Origin: an uncultured Haemophilus sp. | Lineage (GTDB): Bacteria; Pseudomonadota; Gammaproteobacteria; Enterobacterales; Pasteurellaceae | Assembly (NCBI GenBank): GCA_902481695.1 | Contig: CABSXY010000003.1 | Coordinates: 1 to 30,954 of the forward strand | Direction: 5' to 3' | Length of the DNA: 30,954 nt | Shown: piece by piece, positions 23,544-30,954 of the stretch | Layout of the letters: each line of letters begins with the position of its first letter | How positions within the stretch are numbered: the stretch's first letter is position 1 | Program-made: the position numbers and the translations under genes | Notes under the pieces: generated by a model | Told to the model about the DNA's origin: nothing | Databases searched by the model: none | The model's input: only the letters and a program-made list of their open reading frames with translations

Positions 23544-24758
23544 ATGAAATTACCCATTTATTTAGATTATGCAGCAACATGTCCAGTTGATGAACGTGTG
23601 GCTAAAAAAATGATGGAATATCTAACCATTGATGGTGTATTCGGTAATCCAGCATCTCGTTCACATAAATTTGGCTGGCAAGCAGAAGAAGCGGTTGATA
23701 TTGCACGTAATCAAATTGCTGATTTGATTGGTGCAGATTCTCGTGAAATTGTGTTTACTTCAGGCGCAACAGAAGCAGATAACCTTGCAATTAAAGGTGC
23801 GGCGCACTTTTATCAAACAAAAGGTAAGCACATTATTACTTGCAAAACTGAACATAAAGCTGTATTGGATACTTGTCGTCAGTTAGAACGTGAAGGCTTT
23901 GAAGTGACCTATTTAGAGCCAGAAGAAGATGGTTTAATCGATCTTGAGAAATTCAAAGCTGCATTACGTCCAGATACGATTCTTGTGTCAATTATGCACG
24001 TGAATAATGAGATTGGCGTGATCCAGGATATTAAAGCAATTGGTGAGCTTTGCCGTGCAAATAAAACGATTTTCCACGTAGATGCGACCCAAAGTGTCGG
24101 TAAAGTCGAAATTAATCTTGCCGAATTACCGGTTGATTTGATGTCAATGTCTAGCCATAAATTGTACGGACCAAAAGGTATCGGTGCATTATATGTTTGT
24201 CGTAAACCTCGCGTTCGTTTAGAAGCAATTATCCATGGTGGTGGTCACGAGCGTGGTATGCGTTCTGGTACATTACCTGTACACCAAATTGTTGGTATGG
24301 GTGAAGCTTATCGTATTGCAAAAGAAGAAATGGCGACAGAGATTCCTCGTATCAGAGCTTTACGCGATCGTTTATATAATGGCTTGAAAGAAATTGAAGA
24401 AACCTATGTAAATGGCTCAATGGAACACCGTGTAGCAAATAACTTGAACATCAGCTTTAACTATGTTGAAGGTGAATCATTAATGATGGCATTGCGTGAT
24501 GTGGCAGTTTCTTCTGGTTCTGCTTGTACTTCAGCGAGTCTAGAACCATCTTATGTATTACGTGCATTAGGTCGTAATGATGAATTAGCACATAGCTCAA
24601 TTCGTTTCACACTTGGTCGTTGGACAACGGAAGAAGAAATTGATTACACCATTAATTTAACACGTAATGCAGTAGCAAAACTTCGTGAATTATCGCCACT
24701 TTGGGATATGTTCAAAGAAGGCATTGATTTAAACACTATTGAGTGGGCAGCCCACTAA
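23544..24758 (+). CDS. iscS: Cysteine desulfurase IscS
   Basis: 404 residues, identical in length to E. coli IscS. This PLP enzyme takes sulfur from cysteine and passes it to IscU and to tRNA thiolation. The PLP lysine is in SMSSHKLYGPKG (about residue 206). The catalytic Cys is in SSGSACTSASLEPSYVLRALG (about residue 328). I chose the ATG at 23544 over the in-frame GTG at 23538, because MKLPIYLDYAAT is the conserved start and AGGAG is five bases before it. A short GC hairpin follows the stop. Confidence 0.98.
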   Translation: MKLPIYLDYAATCPVDERVAKKMMEYLTIDGVFGNPASRSHKFGWQAEEAVDIARNQIADLIGADSREIVFTSGATEADNLAIKGAAHFYQTKGKHIITCKTEHKAVLDTCRQLEREGFEVTYLEPEEDGLIDLEKFKAALRPDTILVSIMHVNNEIGVIQDIKAIGELCRANKTIFHVDATQSVGKVEINLAELPVDLMSMSSHKLYGPKGIGALYVCRKPRVRLEAIIHGGGHERGMRSGTLPVHQIVGMGEAYRIAKEEMATEIPRIRALRDRLYNGLKEIEETYVNGSMEHRVANNLNISFNYVEGESLMMALRDVAVSSGSACTSASLEPSYVLRALGRNDELAHSSIRFTLGRWTTEEEIDYTINLTRNAVAKLRELSPLWDMFKEGIDLNTIEWAAH

Positions 24759-24764
24759 TTTTCA

Positions 24765-24781
24765 AGGCGGCTTGACCGCCT
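24765..24781 (+). other. Small GC hairpin between iscS and iscU
   Basis: AGGCGG (24765-24770) pairs with CCGCCT (24776-24781) around CTTGA. There is no T run, so it is not a normal terminator. It could serve as an RNA processing or stability element that sets iscS against iscU levels; that is inference. Confidence 0.5.
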
Positions 24782-24812
24782 GATAGCAACTTATTTAGGA
24801 AAGGAAAAGAAT

Positions 24813-25196
24813 ATGGCATACAGCGAAAAAGTTATCGATCATTACGAAAATCCACGCAATGTTGGTTCAATGGACAAAAAAGATAATTCAGTAGGAACGG
24901 GTATGGTTGGCGCACCGGCTTGTGGTGACGTTATGCAGTTACAAATCAAAGTAAATGATAGCGGCATTATTGAAGATGCGAAATTTAAAACTTATGGTTG
25001 TGGTTCAGCGATTGCATCAAGTTCTTTAATTACCGAATGGGTAAAAGGTAAATCTTTAGATGAAGCCGGCGCAATAAAAAACAGCCAAATTGCGGAAGAA
25101 CTTGAATTACCACCGGTAAAAGTTCACTGCTCGATTTTAGCAGAAGACGCAATTAAAGCCGCTATCGCTGACTATAAAAATAAACAAGGTAAGTAA
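24813..25196 (+). CDS. iscU: Fe-S cluster assembly scaffold IscU
   Basis: 127 residues. Fe-S clusters are built here from IscS sulfur and then handed on with HscA/HscB. Cluster ligands Cys37, Asp39, Cys63 and Cys106 are present. LPPVK (99-103) is the peptide recognised by HscA. The start MAYSEKVIDHYENPRNVGS is standard. AAAGGAAAAG precedes the ATG. Confidence 0.98.
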   Translation: MAYSEKVIDHYENPRNVGSMDKKDNSVGTGMVGAPACGDVMQLQIKVNDSGIIEDAKFKTYGCGSAIASSSLITEWVKGKSLDEAGAIKNSQIAEELELPPVKVHCSILAEDAIKAAIADYKNKQGK

Positions 25197-25198
25197 TC

Positions 25199-25226
25199 AA
25201 AGTGCGGTTGAAAATGACCGCACTTT
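25199..25226. repeat. Inverted USS pair between iscU and iscA
   Basis: AAAGTGCGGT (25199-25208) and ACCGCACTTT (25217-25226) form a 10-base-pair stem with an 8-base loop. The tail is ATCAATTT, not a proper T run. It is a possible partial attenuator within the isc operon. Confidence 0.88.
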
Positions 25227-25246
25227 ATCAATTTAAGGATCAGAAT

Positions 25247-25570
25247 ATGTCTATAACACTCACTGAAAAAGCGGCAGAACGAGTTCGTACTTTTCTTGCA
25301 AACCGTGGAAAAGGCATCGGTTTACGCTTAGGTGTGAAAACATCAGGTTGTTCGGGTTTAGGCTATGTGCTTGAATTCGTTGATGTGCTCAATGATGACG
25401 ATCTTGTTTTTGAGCAGCATGGCGTGAAAGTGGTAGTCGATCCAAAAAGCTTGGTTTATTTAGATGGCATTGAGCTAGATTATGTCAAAGAAGGCTTGAA
25501 CGAAGGCTTTAAATATAACAATCCAAATGTGAAAGAATCATGTGGATGCGGTGAAAGTTTCCATGTTTAA
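25247..25570 (+). CDS. iscA: Iron-sulfur cluster assembly protein IscA
   Basis: 107 residues, the E. coli length. An A-type carrier that binds iron or clusters through Cys35 (SGCSGLGY), Cys99 and Cys101 (SCGCGESF). I chose the ATG at 25247, preceded by AAGGATC, since it gives the conserved start MSITLTEKAAERV. The frame is open upstream to 25202, but that stretch is the USS hairpin. Confidence 0.97.
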   Translation: MSITLTEKAAERVRTFLANRGKGIGLRLGVKTSGCSGLGYVLEFVDVLNDDDLVFEQHGVKVVVDPKSLVYLDGIELDYVKEGLNEGFKYNNPNVKESCGCGESFHV

Positions 25571-25579
25571 GGAATAAAG

Positions 25580-26101
25580 ATGACAGATCCTTTTGCTATT
25601 TTTGATTTGCCCGTTGCTTTCAATGTTGATCAAATCCTTTTGTCTGAACGCTATTTAGTGCTTCAAAAGAGTTTGCATCCAGATAATTTTGTTACAGCAG
25701 ATGCGCAAGAACAACGCATTGCAATGCAAAAGTCGACAGAAGTTAATGATGCATTAAAAACCTTGAAAGACCCAATTTTACGTGCGGAAGCAATTATTGC
25801 GTTAAATACGGGAGAAGCACAGGATTTAGAACAAAAGAGCACGCAAGATGTCACATTTTTGATGCAGCAATTAGAATGGCGAGAAGAGCTCGAAAATATT
25901 GAGCAAAGCCAGGATGAGAATGCATTAGAATCCTTTGCGAAACGCGTTAAAAAAGAAACAAAAGAAATGTTGACCGCACTTGAGGCACAGCTTAATGAGC
26001 AACAATGGTCAACTGCTGCACAATTCTGCGATAAATTACGTTTTCTAAAAAAATTGGCGGATGAAATTAGCCAAGTAGAAGAACGTCTATTTGAATTATA
26101 A
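25580..26101 (+). CDS. hscB: Fe-S protein assembly co-chaperone HscB
   Basis: 173 residues. An N-terminal J domain with HPD (33-35) stimulates the HscA ATPase. The C-terminal three-helix domain (about 85-173) binds IscU. The J-domain neighbours LLSERYLVLQKSLHPDNF and AEAIIALNTG are typical. GGAATAAAG precedes the ATG and the gap to iscA is nine bases. A USS core (25973-25981) is read as Thr-Ala-Leu. A short hairpin follows. Confidence 0.96.
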   Translation: MTDPFAIFDLPVAFNVDQILLSERYLVLQKSLHPDNFVTADAQEQRIAMQKSTEVNDALKTLKDPILRAEAIIALNTGEAQDLEQKSTQDVTFLMQQLEWREELENIEQSQDENALESFAKRVKKETKEMLTALEAQLNEQQWSTAAQFCDKLRFLKKLADEISQVEERLFEL

Positions 26102-26106
26102 TCTTG

Positions 26107-26128
26107 AGGGCGTTTAATACGCCCTTTT
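26107..26128 (+). terminator. Weak terminator after hscB
   Basis: AGGGCGT (26107-26113) pairs with ACGCCCT (26119-26125), loop TTAAT, followed by only three Ts after the stem. It may reduce but not stop read-through into the DUF2625 gene and hscA. Confidence 0.6.
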
Positions 26129-26175
26129 CGCTATTGATAAATGGGCTGCCGCCCTCATACTAATGAAACCCGATT

Positions 26176-26862
26176 ATGCAAACTTTAGAACAACTGACTG
26201 ATGCCTCAAAATCTGCGTGGGTAACCATTTCCCAATGGATTGAGCGCGCTCGTAATCATTGTGAGGTGATTAAAAAAGATCAATCTAGTGCAGAACGTGA
26301 GCTTTTCACTATGCAAATGCCCACTTCTTCTCCGATGGGCGCTGTAATTTATGAAACCGGTGGCATTTTAATCCATCATGGTTGGTTGCGTATATTAGGT
26401 TCTGGCAGCTTTAAATTACCACGTGGATTAATGGACTGGAATTTCAGCAAATCCTTTAATCAATCAGGTGATAAACCAAAATATTTGCTCGTTGCAGATG
26501 ATGTCATTGGAGGGTATTTTGCCTTAAATGGTGGTTCTTTAGGGGATAATCTTGGCAAGATTTACTATTTTTCGCCGAAAGACTTAACTTGGCATGATTT
26601 AAATTTTACCTATACGGATTTCTTAGCTTGGGCATTAAATGGTGACATTGAAGCGTTTTACCAAAATCTGTTTTGGCAAAATTGGCAAGAAGATGTAAAA
26701 CAACTCGATGGTAACCACATGATTGTTTTTACACCAGAGCTTTCGGAAGATAAGACGACTGAGATTAATCAGCGTGAACGACGCGAAGTCAATATTGAAA
26801 CCCATTACAACGCAAGTTTCACCGAACAAGATAAATTTGCACAAGCTTATTCAGTGGCATAA
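26176..26862 (+). CDS. DUF2625-family protein within the isc operon
   Basis: A 228-residue soluble protein with no signal peptide or membrane segment. Conserved stretches typical of DUF2625 are SPMGAVIYETGGILIHHGWLRILGSG, LPRGLMDWN, YLLVADDVIGGYFALNGG and KIYYFSPKDLTWHDL. The function is unknown. It lies between hscB (74 bases before, with a weak hairpin) and hscA (40 bases after), so it is probably transcribed with them. In E. coli this place is empty. I recall a gene in this position in H. influenzae as well, so it may be a Pasteurellaceae trait. Few Cys residues (one, in NHCEVI) argue against direct cluster binding as a scaffold. Confidence 0.85.
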   Translation: MQTLEQLTDASKSAWVTISQWIERARNHCEVIKKDQSSAERELFTMQMPTSSPMGAVIYETGGILIHHGWLRILGSGSFKLPRGLMDWNFSKSFNQSGDKPKYLLVADDVIGGYFALNGGSLGDNLGKIYYFSPKDLTWHDLNFTYTDFLAWALNGDIEAFYQNLFWQNWQEDVKQLDGNHMIVFTPELSEDKTTEINQRERREVNIETHYNASFTEQDKFAQAYSVA

Positions 26863-26902
26863 CGAGCCCTTAACGAATTAATTATTAGAGATAAAAAGAG
26901 AT

Positions 26903-28759
26903 ATGGCATTACTCCAAATTGCAGAGCCAGGACAAACGGCTGCACCCCATCAACATCGTCTTGCAGTAGGGATTGATTTAGGTACAACGAATTCTTTAGT
27001 TGCCGCTGTGCGTAGCGGTCAAGCCACCATTTTGAATGATGAACAAGAAAGAAGCCTTGTGCCTTCAGTGGTTTATTATGGTGAAAATGAAAAACTTGTG
27101 GGTAATGAAGCGTTTGCTAAAGCTGCAATTGATCCTAAAAATACGATTATTTCGGTCAAACGTCTGATTGGTCGTAGTCTTGCAGATGTGCAATCACGTT
27201 ACACAAACTTGCCCTATGAGTTTGTGGCAAGTGAAAATGGCTTGCCATTATTGGTGACACATCAAGGCAAAAAAAGCCCGATTGAAGTCTCTGCAGATAT
27301 TTTATCTCGTTTAAATCATATCGCTGAACAACGCCTAGCAGGTGAGCTTTCAGGTGTAGTGATTACCGTACCTGCTTATTTTGATGATGCTCAACGCCAA
27401 AGTACAAAAGATGCGGCACGTCTCGCAGGGTTAAATGTATTACGTTTATTAAATGAACCCACTGCTGCAGCAGTGGCGTATGGCTTAGATAGCGGAAAAG
27501 AAGGCGTCATTGCTGTTTATGACTTAGGTGGCGGTACCTTTGATATCTCGATTTTACGCTTGTCTAAAGGTGTATTTGAAGTCTTAGCAACAGGTGGAGA
27601 TACTGCCTTAGGTGGTGATGATTTTGACCATTTAATTGCCGATTGGATTGTTGAACAAGCGGGTATTAAACCACAAAATGTCAATGAGCAACGTGAGCTT
27701 TTAAGTTTAGCCACACAAACTAAAATTGCCTTAACAAGTGCACAAAGTGCGGTTATTTCTTGGCGTGGATTTGAAGGTGAATTAAGCCGTGAGCAATTCA
27801 ATGAATTAATCCACTCATTGGTAAAACGTTCTTTATTAACCTGCCGTCGAGCATTGAAAGATGCGCATGTTGAAGCTGAAGATGTGCAAGAAGTGGTCAT
27901 GGTGGGTGGCTCAACTCGCGTCCCTTATGTTCGTGAACAAGTAGGAGAGTTCTTCGGTAAAACACCATTGACCTCTATCGACCCAGATAAAGTAGTTGCC
28001 TTAGGTGCAGCAATTCAAGCGGATATTTTAGTAGGCAACAAGAATGACAGTGATATGTTGTTACTCGATGTTGTGCCGCTTTCTTTAGGTATTGAAACCA
28101 TGGGCGGTTTAGTGGAGAAAATCATTCCACGTAATACCACGATTCCAGTGGCACGCGCACAAGAATTTACTACCTTTAAAGATGGCCAAACTGCGATGAC
28201 GGTACACGTGGTACAAGGGGAACGTGAATTAGTAGATGATTGCCGTTCTTTAGGTCGTTTTACGTTGCGTGGCATTCCACCAATGGTAGCGGGTGCAGCC
28301 CATATTCGAGTGACTTATCAAGTGGATGCGGATGGCTTATTAAGTGTGACCGCGATGGAGAAATCTACTAAAGTCCAAGCATCGATTCAAATTAAGCCTT
28401 CTTATGGTTTAACGGATGAAGAAGTAACGGCAATGATTAAAGCTTCTTTTGATAATGCACAAGATGATATGCAAGCACGTGAATTAGCCGAGCAACGTGT
28501 TGAGGCTGATCGTGTGATTGAAAGCGTGATTGTGGCATTACAGCAAGATGGGGCAGACTTATTAACCGAAGCTGAATTCCGCCAAATTGAAAGTGCATTG
28601 AAACAATTAATGGATGTAAAAGAAGGTACAGATCGTCATGCTATTGCGCAGGGAATTAAAGCTCTTGATGTGGCAACTCAAGAATTTGCGGCAAGACGAA
28701 TGAATAAATCCATTAATCAAGCGCTGACAGGTAAATCTGTATCAGATATTGAGCAATAA
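26903..28759 (+). CDS. hscA: Fe-S protein assembly chaperone HscA
   Basis: A 618-residue Hsp70-class chaperone specialised for IscU. The ATPase domain has VGIDLGTTNSLVAA (23-36), VITVPAYFDDAQRQ, NEPTAAAVAYGLD and VMVGGSTRVP. The substrate-binding part starts around DVVPLSLGIETMGG, which includes the HscA form of the linker. With HscB it releases clusters from IscU. It starts MALLQIAEPGQ as in E. coli. A USS core overlaps the stop codon (28759-28767), and another lies at 27745-27753. Confidence 0.98.
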   Translation: MALLQIAEPGQTAAPHQHRLAVGIDLGTTNSLVAAVRSGQATILNDEQERSLVPSVVYYGENEKLVGNEAFAKAAIDPKNTIISVKRLIGRSLADVQSRYTNLPYEFVASENGLPLLVTHQGKKSPIEVSADILSRLNHIAEQRLAGELSGVVITVPAYFDDAQRQSTKDAARLAGLNVLRLLNEPTAAAVAYGLDSGKEGVIAVYDLGGGTFDISILRLSKGVFEVLATGGDTALGGDDFDHLIADWIVEQAGIKPQNVNEQRELLSLATQTKIALTSAQSAVISWRGFEGELSREQFNELIHSLVKRSLLTCRRALKDAHVEAEDVQEVVMVGGSTRVPYVREQVGEFFGKTPLTSIDPDKVVALGAAIQADILVGNKNDSDMLLLDVVPLSLGIETMGGLVEKIIPRNTTIPVARAQEFTTFKDGQTAMTVHVVQGERELVDDCRSLGRFTLRGIPPMVAGAAHIRVTYQVDADGLLSVTAMEKSTKVQASIQIKPSYGLTDEEVTAMIKASFDNAQDDMQARELAEQRVEADRVIESVIVALQQDGADLLTEAEFRQIESALKQLMDVKEGTDRHAIAQGIKALDVATQEFAARRMNKSINQALTGKSVSDIEQ

Positions 28760-28804
28760 AGTGCGGTTATAAATTAACGAGTTTTTTATATTGAGGAAAG
28801 TAAT

Positions 28805-29146
28805 ATGCCAAAAGTGATTTTTTTACCGAATGAAGAATTCTGTCCAGAGGGTATGGTGGTTGATGAAGCTGCAGGCGACAACTTATTAGAAGTGGCACAT
28901 AATGCGGGTGTCGAAATTCATCACGCTTGCGATGGTTCTTGTGCTTGTACAACATGCCATGTAGTCATTCGTGAAGGGTTTGATTCATTAAATGAAGCTA
29001 CCGATCAAGAAGAAGATATGCTGGATAAAGCATGGGGCTTAGAAATGGATAGCCGCCTTTCTTGCCAATGTGTTGTGGGTGATGAAGATTTAGTGGTGGA
29101 AATCCCTAAATATAATATTAACCATGCGAATGAGGCAGCCCACTAA
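28805..29146 (+). CDS. fdx: ISC system 2Fe-2S ferredoxin
   Basis: 113 residues of adrenodoxin type. The [2Fe-2S] ligands are Cys42, Cys48, Cys51 (in ACDGSCACTTC) and Cys87; the extra Cys46 matches the free cysteine of E. coli Fdx. It supplies electrons for cluster assembly. AGGAAAG precedes the ATG, and the stop TAA overlaps the iscX ATG by one base. Confidence 0.98.
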   Translation: MPKVIFLPNEEFCPEGMVVDEAAGDNLLEVAHNAGVEIHHACDGSCACTTCHVVIREGFDSLNEATDQEEDMLDKAWGLEMDSRLSCQCVVGDEDLVVEIPKYNINHANEAAH

Positions 29147-29340
29147 TGAAATGGACTGATGCACAACTTATCGCAGAAGAGCTGTATGATCGTAATCCCG
29201 ATTTAGATCCTAAAACGGTACGTTTCACGGATTTGCATAAGTGGATTTGTGAACTAGAAGATTTTGATGATGATCCAATGAAATCTAACGAGAGTATTCT
29301 TGAAGCGATTTTGTTGAAATGGTTAGATGAATACGAGTAA
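29146..29340 (+). CDS. iscX: Fe-S assembly protein IscX
   Basis: 64 residues, very acidic, starting MKWTDAQLIAEELYDRNPDLDPKTVRFTDLHKW. It binds iron and IscS and tunes the rate of cluster synthesis. Translation is coupled to fdx by overlap (TAATG). It is the last gene of the operon and is followed by a terminator. Confidence 0.97.
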   Translation: MKWTDAQLIAEELYDRNPDLDPKTVRFTDLHKWICELEDFDDDPMKSNESILEAILLKWLDEYE

Positions 29341-29354
29341 TCGATTAGATTAAT

Positions 29355-29381
29355 AAAGCGAGTTGAGAGGCTCGCTTTTTT
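29355..29381 (+). terminator. Terminator of the isc operon
   Basis: AAAGCGAG (29355-29362) pairs with CTCGCTTT (29371-29378) with an 8-base loop and six Ts. Confidence 0.88.
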
Positions 29382-29406
29382 GTTTAAAGAATTCATTCCA
29401 AAATAA

Positions 29407-29440
29407 AACCGCACTTTATTGTTAAAGTGCGGTTCTTTTT
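29407..29440. terminator. Bidirectional terminator made from an inverted USS pair (iscX / mglC)
   Basis: A 12-base-pair stem (29407-29418 with 29423-29434), loop TTGT, holds two uptake cores (29408-29416 and 29425-29433). T-rich sequence flanks both sides when each strand is read, so it can end mglC and back up the isc terminator. Confidence 0.9.
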
Positions 29441-29454
29441 ATCGTTGTTTTTAA

Positions 29455-30465
29455 TTATTTTTTCTTCGCGTATTTTAAGGAGTCAATAGCAACCGCAATG
29501 ATGATAATGCTACCTTTGATAATATATTGCCAGTAAGGGTTTACGCCGATATAAGTTAAGCCATAGTTGATAACAGTAAAGATTAATACCCCAGTTACCA
29601 CACCAATAATTGTACCCACACCACCAGCAAATGATACACCACCTACCACACAAGCCGCGATAGCATCCATTTCATACATAAAACCGAGGTTATTGGTTGC
29701 ACTACCGATACGACCAGCTTCTAACATACCACCAAACGCATAGAAGATACCTGAAATCATATAGATAAGTGCAAGGTTACGAGCAACGTTTACACCTGAC
29801 ACTTTTGCTGCCTCAGGGTTACCACCGATAGCAAACACGTTTTTACCAAAACGAGTTTTATTCCAAAGCACCCACATAAAGATTGTCGCAACCGCCGCAT
29901 AAATGGTGATATAAGACAGTTTAAAGTCACCAAAACGGAAGAAACCTTGTGCAAAAGTTGAGAAGTTTTCACTGAAACCTGCAATTGGTGAGCCACCTAC
30001 TGCATCATAATAAAGTGAGTTTGCACCGTAAACGATAATCATCGTACCCATAGTAGCGATAAATGGCGTTACATTAAGATAAGCGATAACTAAACCATTG
30101 AATAACCCGACGATCCCACCAATTAAACATACAGTTAAAATTACAACTGGAATTGGCACTTCACCTAAATTTGGGAAAACACGGTTCATATTTTCCATGC
30201 CTTGCAAGAGCGTTGCAGCAACCACCGCCGCTAAACCTACCTGACGACCTGCAGATAAGTCAGTACCTTGTGTAACAATTAGACCTGCTACACCTAGGGC
30301 GATGATTAAACGCACAGAAGATTGCGTTAGGATATTACTGAAGTTACGTAAACTTAAGAATGAAGGATCTTGCACAATAATAATAATGAGCAAGAGTAGA
30401 AGCACAAAATAAATGGCATTTTGTTTTAAAAAATCCAGAGGTTTGGTTGGAGTTAAGGCTGACAT
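29455..30465 (-). CDS. mglC: Galactose/methyl galactoside ABC transporter permease MglC
   Basis: A 336-residue inner-membrane permease of the RbsC/MglC group with about ten hydrophobic segments. NFSNILTQSSVRLIIALGVAGLIVTQGTDLSAGRQVGLAAVVAAT and FAIGGNPEAAKVSGVNV (cytoplasmic loop contacting the ATPase) are typical, as is LEAGRIGSATNNLGFMYEMDAIAACVVGG. It works with MglA (ATPase) and MglB (binding protein) in galactose import. mglA ends 18 bases upstream on the same strand, so they are one operon. Confidence 0.95.
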   Translation of the reverse strand: MSALTPTKPLDFLKQNAIYFVLLLLLIIIIVQDPSFLSLRNFSNILTQSSVRLIIALGVAGLIVTQGTDLSAGRQVGLAAVVAATLLQGMENMNRVFPNLGEVPIPVVILTVCLIGGIVGLFNGLVIAYLNVTPFIATMGTMIIVYGANSLYYDAVGGSPIAGFSENFSTFAQGFFRFGDFKLSYITIYAAVATIFMWVLWNKTRFGKNVFAIGGNPEAAKVSGVNVARNLALIYMISGIFYAFGGMLEAGRIGSATNNLGFMYEMDAIAACVVGGVSFAGGVGTIIGVVTGVLIFTVINYGLTYIGVNPYWQYIIKGSIIIIAVAIDSLKYAKKK

Positions 30466-30483
30466 AATTCGTTCCTTATTTCG

Positions 30484-30954
30484 TTATAAATATTTTGCGG
30501 CAAGTTGCAAAATTTCTTCTTGAGACGTTTTCGCCGTTTCAACGATGCCGGCAACACGACCGTTGCTCATGACCAAAATTCGGTCTGTTACGCCTAATAA
30601 TTCCGGCATTTCTGATGAAATCATAATGATGCCTTTATCTTTTTTAGCGAGTTCTTGAATGAGCTGATAAATTTCAAATTTTGCCCCAATATCAATACCA
30701 CGAGTTGGTTCGTCGAGCATTAAGATATCTGGTTGGGTTAAAAGCCAACGGCCGATAATGACTTTTTGTTGGTTACCACCAGAAAGCGAGCCAATCGTTG
30801 TTTTGTGAGAAGGTGTTTTTACGTTCATCGCATCAATCACCCACTGTGTATCGCTTGCCATTTTTTTGTTGCTGAGCAATTTCCAAGGGGTGAGGTAAGA
30901 TTTCATATTTGAAATCAAAGAGTTGAATTCAATACTTAGGTTTGAATAAATCCC
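30484..30954 (-). CDS. mglA: Galactose/methyl galactoside ABC transporter ATP-binding protein MglA, C-terminal part; cut by window edge
   Basis: The last 156 codons are present and the frame stays open to the right edge, so the N-terminus lies outside. This is the second ATP-binding domain of the fused two-domain ATPase: the ABC signature LSGGNQQK, Walker B ILMLDEPTRGID, and the switch region SSEMPELLG. The second half of sugar ATPases of this class often has a degenerate Walker A, but that part is not in view. GVTDRILVMSNGRVAG is typical of MglA. No internal start is intended: TTG at 30918 is only where an automatic frame might begin. Confidence 0.93.
   Translation of the reverse strand, partial: GIYSNLSIEFNSLISNMKSYLTPWKLLSNKKMASDTQWVIDAMNVKTPSHKTTIGSLSGGNQQKVIIGRWLLTQPDILMLDEPTRGIDIGAKFEIYQLIQELAKKDKGIIMISSEMPELLGVTDRILVMSNGRVAGIVETAKTSQEEILQLAAKYL

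Noticed and set aside
25202..25246. Upstream extension of IscA
   Set aside because: It consists of the USS hairpin and linker; the ATG at 25247 yields exactly the usual 107 residues.

Overview
The window looks like core chromosome of a Pasteurellaceae bacterium, most likely a Haemophilus close to H. parainfluenzae. It carries 23 exact copies of the 9-base Haemophilus-type DNA uptake core (AAGTGCGGT or its complement), about one per 1.3 kb. The proteins are typical of the family, including the P6/Pal lipoprotein. P6 differs from my memory of H. influenzae P6 at several positions, so I favour a sister species. The DNA is AT-rich and looks uniform. I see no phage, insertion sequence, integrase, CRISPR array or toxin-antitoxin pair.

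Layout, left to right. (1) 1-4560: the 5' part of gloA (minus strand), then glpT, then a large membrane protein joining DUF2157, DUF4401 and GDYXXLXY regions. (2) 4561-13273: cmoA (minus) diverging from aspS, an Nramp-type transporter lacking the usual metal-binding residues, nudB, yebC, a small lipoprotein, ruvC, ruvA, ruvB, and a small exported DUF5339-like protein (minus). (3) 13274-16854: a 461-base control region with a perfect FNR site, then cydA-cydB-cydX-ybgE for cytochrome bd oxidase. (4) 16885-21722: the Tol-Pal cluster ybgC-tolQ-tolR-tolA-tolB-pal. (5) 21792-22125: three tandem lysine tRNA genes, the last with anticodon CTT. (6) 22247-29381: trmJ, then the Isc iron-sulfur cluster operon iscR-iscS-iscU-iscA-hscB-(DUF2625 gene)-hscA-fdx-iscX, with an IscR type 1 site over the iscR promoter. 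(7) 29407-30954: mglC and the C-terminal part of mglA (minus), a galactose/methyl-galactoside ABC importer.

The modules are mainly housekeeping: translation (AspRS, CmoA, YebC, lysine tRNAs, TrmJ), nucleotide and folate metabolism (NudB), Holliday-junction processing (RuvABC), microaerobic respiration (CydABX), envelope integrity (Tol-Pal), iron-sulfur assembly (Isc) and nutrient uptake (GlpT, Mgl). Several boundaries use paired uptake sequences as hairpin terminators.

I did not find a clear, new multi-gene system. The best leads are the unusual Nramp-like transporter between aspS and nudB, the DUF2625 gene inside the isc operon, the three-part membrane fusion protein, the tRNA-Lys(CTT) gene, and a half-degenerate IscR-like site in front of trmJ.
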